A program made the translations under genes and the position numbers. DNA of 12,176 nt from Glaciecola sp047637355 (lineage in GTDB: Bacteria; Pseudomonadota; Gammaproteobacteria; Enterobacterales; Alteromonadaceae), in NCBI GenBank assembly GCA_047637355.1, contig JBLIKA010000098.1, forward strand, positions 1-12,176, read 5' to 3'. The notes under the pieces are model-generated. The model was not told the origin of the DNA. It saw only the letters and a list, made by a program, of their open reading frames with translations, and did no database searches. Shown here piece by piece: positions 9,458-12,176 of this stretch. The stretch's first letter is position 1; each line of letters starts with the position of its first letter.

Positions 9458-10648
9458 ATGAGTCGTTCTTTTTTTGGTAGTGCTCTCTCAAATAGCGCAA
9501 CAAAAGCCCTTTTATTAGGCTCCGGCGAACTTGGTAAAGAAATTGCCATTGAACTACAGAGACTTGGTATTGAAGTCATTGCTGCAGATAGTTACGAAAA
9601 TGCACCTGCAATGCAAGTGGCTCATTCTTCGTATGTTCTCAGCATGCTCAATGGCGAACGTTTGGAAGATATTATTCGAATAGAGCAGCCTGACTATATT
9701 ATTCCTGAAGTTGAGGCTATTGCGACAGCGTCACTCATAAAATTAGAGGCTGAGGGCTTTAATATTGTACCAAGTGCACGTGCAACACAGCTAACCATGG
9801 ACAGGGAAGGAATCCGCCGCTTGGTCGCAGAAACGCTTGCGGTTAAAACATCCCCTTATGTCTTTACTGACAGCAAAGATGAATATCTACAAGCGGTAAA
9901 AGAAATTGGTATCCCGTGTGTTATTAAACCTGTGATGAGTAGCTCAGGAAAAGGGCAAAGTGTTATTAATTCAGAAGCAGATTTGGAGTCTGCATGGTCG
10001 TATTCCCAAGAAGGTGGTCGCAGCGGCGCCGGGCGTGTTATTTTGGAAGGCTTTGTCCCGTTTGATTACGAAATTACATTATTAACCGTCAGTGCTGTTG
10101 ATGGGATCCATTTTTGTGCACCTATTGGCCATCGTCAGGAAAACGGTGACTATCGTGAGTCTTGGCAACCACAAATAATGTCCGAATTGGCATTGCAAAA
10201 AGCGCAACAAATAGCGACCAAGGTAGTTAAAGAATTGGGTGGCTATGGACTCTTTGGTATGGAGTTTTTTGTTAAAGACAATGAGGTCTACTTTAATGAA
10301 GTATCACCACGTCCGCACGATACCGGTTTGGTCACTCTTTTGTCTCAAGATCTATCTGAATTTGCCTTGCACGTTCGAGCCATTTTAGGCTTGCCAATAG
10401 GGACCATTACTCAATATGGTCCAACAGCGTCTAGCGTCATTTTGGGTAATGGTCAATCTCAGGATATTAAGTTTGCCAACCTAAGCCAAGCATTGGGTTT
10501 AGTTGCCGGCTCACAAGTACGGTTATTTGCGAAGCCAAATATTGAAGGTACACGGCGTTTAGGAGTCGCTATTGCACGGGGTGAAAACACGTTAAAAGCA
10601 ATTGAAAATGCTAAGTTAGTGTCAAGTAGCATTGCAGTGCTTTATTAA
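9458..10648 (+). CDS. purT: Formate-dependent phosphoribosylglycinamide formyltransferase (GAR transformylase 2)
   Basis: PurT makes formyl-GAR from GAR, formate and ATP in the third step of purine synthesis, in place of the folate-dependent PurN route. The 396-residue cytosolic protein is close in length to E. coli PurT (392) and matches it throughout. The N-terminal nucleotide-binding-like fold has LLGSGELGKE (19-28) and YENAPAMQVAH; REGIRRL follows in the centre. The ATP-grasp core has KPVMSSSGKGQS. Further conserved blocks are FEITLLTVSAVDG-type (here YEITLLTVSAVDG), GHRQENGDYRESWQPQ, GGYGLFGMEFFV and NEVSPRPHDTG with the metal-binding acidic and RPHD residues. All expected motifs appear intact. 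The ATG at 9458 aligns with the family N-terminus, with a weak AGTGAG upstream. It is transcribed alone: 301 bases separate it from the previous gene and 213 from cysD. Confidence 0.97.
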   Translation: MSRSFFGSALSNSATKALLLGSGELGKEIAIELQRLGIEVIAADSYENAPAMQVAHSSYVLSMLNGERLEDIIRIEQPDYIIPEVEAIATASLIKLEAEGFNIVPSARATQLTMDREGIRRLVAETLAVKTSPYVFTDSKDEYLQAVKEIGIPCVIKPVMSSSGKGQSVINSEADLESAWSYSQEGGRSGAGRVILEGFVPFDYEITLLTVSAVDGIHFCAPIGHRQENGDYRESWQPQIMSELALQKAQQIATKVVKELGGYGLFGMEFFVKDNEVYFNEVSPRPHDTGLVTLLSQDLSEFALHVRAILGLPIGTITQYGPTASSVILGNGQSQDIKFANLSQALGLVAGSQVRLFAKPNIEGTRRLGVAIARGENTLKAIENAKLVSSSIAVLY

Positions 10649-10861
10649 ACAGTCGGATAACCGATGCTATCAATATTGTGGCCTACGAATTTTACTCTGA
10701 GAAAATAAACGAAATTGTCTAGTCCTTACTTTTTAAAGCTCATCAAAAAAACCTAAGTTACAGCACCATAAATGACGACTTATCAAAGGCGTCATTTACA
10801 CTTATCCTTGTTCAATAACCCCTATTAATAATACTCAAACTCATTTACGTAAAGGAATACC
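10649..10861. other. purT-cysD intergenic region
   Basis: 213 bases without a gene. A small TCGG-ATAA-CCGA hairpin lies near 10653-10664 just after purT, and a 9-bp inverted repeat lies at 10769-10798. A weak promoter-like pair, TTGTTC (10808-10813) and TAATAC (10829-10834) with only 15 bases between, could serve cysD. Confidence 0.35.
10769..10798. repeat. Perfect 9-bp inverted repeat upstream of cysD
   Basis: TAAATGACG (10769-10777) and CGTCATTTA (10790-10798) pair perfectly around a 12-base loop. There is no T-run after it on the + strand, so it is a poor intrinsic terminator. It may be an operator or a bidirectional stem between purT and cysD. Confidence 0.5.
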
Positions 10862-11773
10862 ATGGCACACCTTAAATTGTTGGAAGCAGAAGCGATCCAT
10901 ATTATGCGAGAGGTTGCTGCAAGCTTTGATAATCCATGCATGTTTTATTCGATTGGCAAAGACTCGACTGTGATGCTTCATTTAGCGCGCAAGGCTTTTT
11001 ATCCTGATAAAATTCCCTTTCCTTTGCTACACGTCGACACGACTTGGGAATTTCATGAAATGGGTGCGTTTCGAGATAGACTGAAAGAAAAGCACGCCTT
11101 GAATATAATTGTGCATACTAATAAAGACGCTCTCGACTTAGGTATTCATCCTATTAAGTCTGGCTCCGTTAAATACAACGACCATATGAAGACCATTGCA
11201 TTAAAACAGGCGTTAGATGAGCATAAGTTCGATGCAGCATTAGGCGGCGCTCGACGTGATGAAGAAAAATCACGGGCCAAAGAAAGAATATTCTCAGTGC
11301 GCAATGCGGACCATCAGTGGGACCCTAAGCAACAGCGGCCGGAACTTTGGTCGCTTTACAATACACAAATAAATAAAGGGGAATCAGTACGCGTGTTTCC
11401 TTTGTCAAACTGGACTGAACTCGATATTTGGCTTTATATTCTACAAGAAAAAATCGACATCGTGCCACTCTATTTTGCAGCACAACGTATGAGTTGGATA
11501 GACGAAGACAGCGGTCAAATACTTGGATTAGACGACGACCGTATGTTGCCTCACTTAACAAGAAATGAGAAATCTAGTTTACAAAAGCGTTGGATACGTT
11601 TCAGGACCTTGGGATGCTACCCTCAGACAGGCGCGGTATTAAGTAAAGCCATCACCAGAGAAGACATTGTCCTAGAAATGATTTTGAGTAAAACAAGTGA
11701 ACGTGAGGGGCGCTTATTAGATAAAGATCAAACTGGTTCGATGGAGAAAAAAAAGCGTGAAGGCTATTTCTAA
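10862..11773 (+). CDS. cysD: Sulfate adenylyltransferase subunit 2 (ATP sulfurylase small subunit)
   Basis: CysD forms adenosine 5'-phosphosulfate from ATP and sulfate, driven by GTP hydrolysis in its partner CysN, the first step of assimilatory sulfate reduction. The 303-residue protein is near the E. coli length (302) and shares its landmarks. These are the PP-loop YSIGKDSTVMLHLARKAFYP (29-48), FPLLHVDT, GGARRDEEKSRAKER (128-142), WDPKQQRPELW, NKGESVRVFPLSNWTELDIW, IDIVPLYFA, RFRTLGCYP and the C-terminal GSMEKKKREGYF. The start is fixed: an in-frame TAA at 10850-10852 lies just upstream, and AAAGGA (10851-10856) sits before the ATG. The N-terminus is therefore about six residues shorter than in E. 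coli. The next gene, 23 bases on, is not cysN, which is unusual for this gene. Confidence 0.96.
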   Translation: MAHLKLLEAEAIHIMREVAASFDNPCMFYSIGKDSTVMLHLARKAFYPDKIPFPLLHVDTTWEFHEMGAFRDRLKEKHALNIIVHTNKDALDLGIHPIKSGSVKYNDHMKTIALKQALDEHKFDAALGGARRDEEKSRAKERIFSVRNADHQWDPKQQRPELWSLYNTQINKGESVRVFPLSNWTELDIWLYILQEKIDIVPLYFAAQRMSWIDEDSGQILGLDDDRMLPHLTRNEKSSLQKRWIRFRTLGCYPQTGAVLSKAITREDIVLEMILSKTSEREGRLLDKDQTGSMEKKKREGYF

Positions 11774-11796
11774 TCACAAATACTGAGGTTTTTCAA

Positions 11797-12176
11797 TTGG
11801 CTAAACGTTCTCAGATTGCAAACAACGAAATTGCGTTCTTAACGCAACACGGTAAAGAAACTCTCATATCGCCTATATTCTCTAGCACTTATAACAGCCA
11901 AGTGGTACACACTAACGACTTTGACACAGATACACTAGGCAGTTTTGATCATGCAACTGAACGTAAGTTGTCGCCCGAGCAAACGGCATTGAAGAAGGCG
12001 TATTTAGCTTGCACCCTAACAGGTTGCTCACAAGGTATCGGTAGCGAAGGAAGTATAAATAGTGTGTTCGGAATTGGCTTACTAGATGAAGAGTTTCTAG
12101 CTTTTGTCGACATAAGAAACAACATTGAAATTGTGGCTAGAGTACAACGACCGATTAAGCTGGGAGCTATTGACGC
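11797..12176 (+). CDS. DUF6671-like protein, 3' end beyond the window
   Basis: An open frame runs from a TTG at 11797 to the window edge (126 codons, no stop). TGAGG at 11784-11788 is 8 bases before the TTG, and no in-frame ATG lies between the cysD stop and this point, so a TTG start is the best reading. The peptide has IAFLTQHGKE (family: vIATkHgKE), ISPIF, NDFDTDTLGSF (family: FDTD.fGtFt), an ERK..P..TALKKAYLA helix, LTG followed by GSEGS (family: iASEGSFG), and LAFVDIRNNIEIV (family: lv.iD.kN.lEi). This matches my recollection of DUF6671, a family without known function, whose usual zinc-ribbon-like C-terminus would lie outside the window. It is clearly not CysN: no GTPase P-loop or DxxG motif is present. 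The short gap suggests cotranscription with cysD, so a role tied to sulfate activation is possible but unproven. Confidence 0.75.
   Translation, partial: MAKRSQIANNEIAFLTQHGKETLISPIFSSTYNSQVVHTNDFDTDTLGSFDHATERKLSPEQTALKKAYLACTLTGCSQGIGSEGSINSVFGIGLLDEEFLAFVDIRNNIEIVARVQRPIKLGAID

Noticed and set aside
11797..12176. Reading the last frame as cysN
   Set aside because: No GTPase P-loop or DTPGH-type motif is present, and the sequence matches DUF6671-type blocks instead.

Overview
This is a moderately AT-rich chromosomal window from a gammaproteobacterium. PurT and CysD look like gammaproteobacterial proteins, and the metal-efflux cluster and general gene style suggest an Alteromonadales-type marine bacterium. 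That placement is an inference from protein resemblance; there is no rRNA or other marker here to prove it.

Layout. (1) 1-5353, + strand: a compact heavy-metal efflux operon. It encodes a His-rich, membrane-anchored periplasmic protein (56-700), a periplasmic adaptor (697-1809, ATGA overlap), a large HME-type RND pump (1818-4925) and a small secreted His-containing protein (4979-5353). No outer-membrane channel gene is visible; it may lie left of the window or elsewhere. (2) 5458-7239, - strand: a hybrid histidine kinase with six predicted membrane segments and a C-terminal receiver domain, convergent with the efflux operon. (3) 7240-8538: 1.3 kb with no intact gene. Its right half holds a heavily decayed EAL-domain (c-di-GMP phosphodiesterase type) gene, recognisable in three frames at about 7740-8373. 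(4) 8566-9156, + strand: a small membrane protein with a TPR-like C-terminus, function unknown. (5) 9458-10648, + strand: purT, formate-dependent GAR transformylase of purine synthesis. (6) 10862-11773, + strand: cysD, the small subunit of ATP sulfurylase. 23 bases later, where cysN is normally found, a DUF6671-like gene starts with TTG and runs off the right edge.

How they fit together. The first four genes form one functional unit: pump and adaptor move metal cations out of the periplasm or cytoplasm, while the two accessory secreted proteins carry clustered histidines suited to binding metal. The first two proteins share an identical 12-residue motif at the start of their mature chains, encoded with different codons, which points to a selected function. 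The kinase is an orphan whose partner and signal cannot be read here. purT and cysD are separate housekeeping units. The points most worth a second look are the DUF6671-like gene directly after cysD, the shared SPGAHGPNGEHL motif, and the EAL pseudogene.
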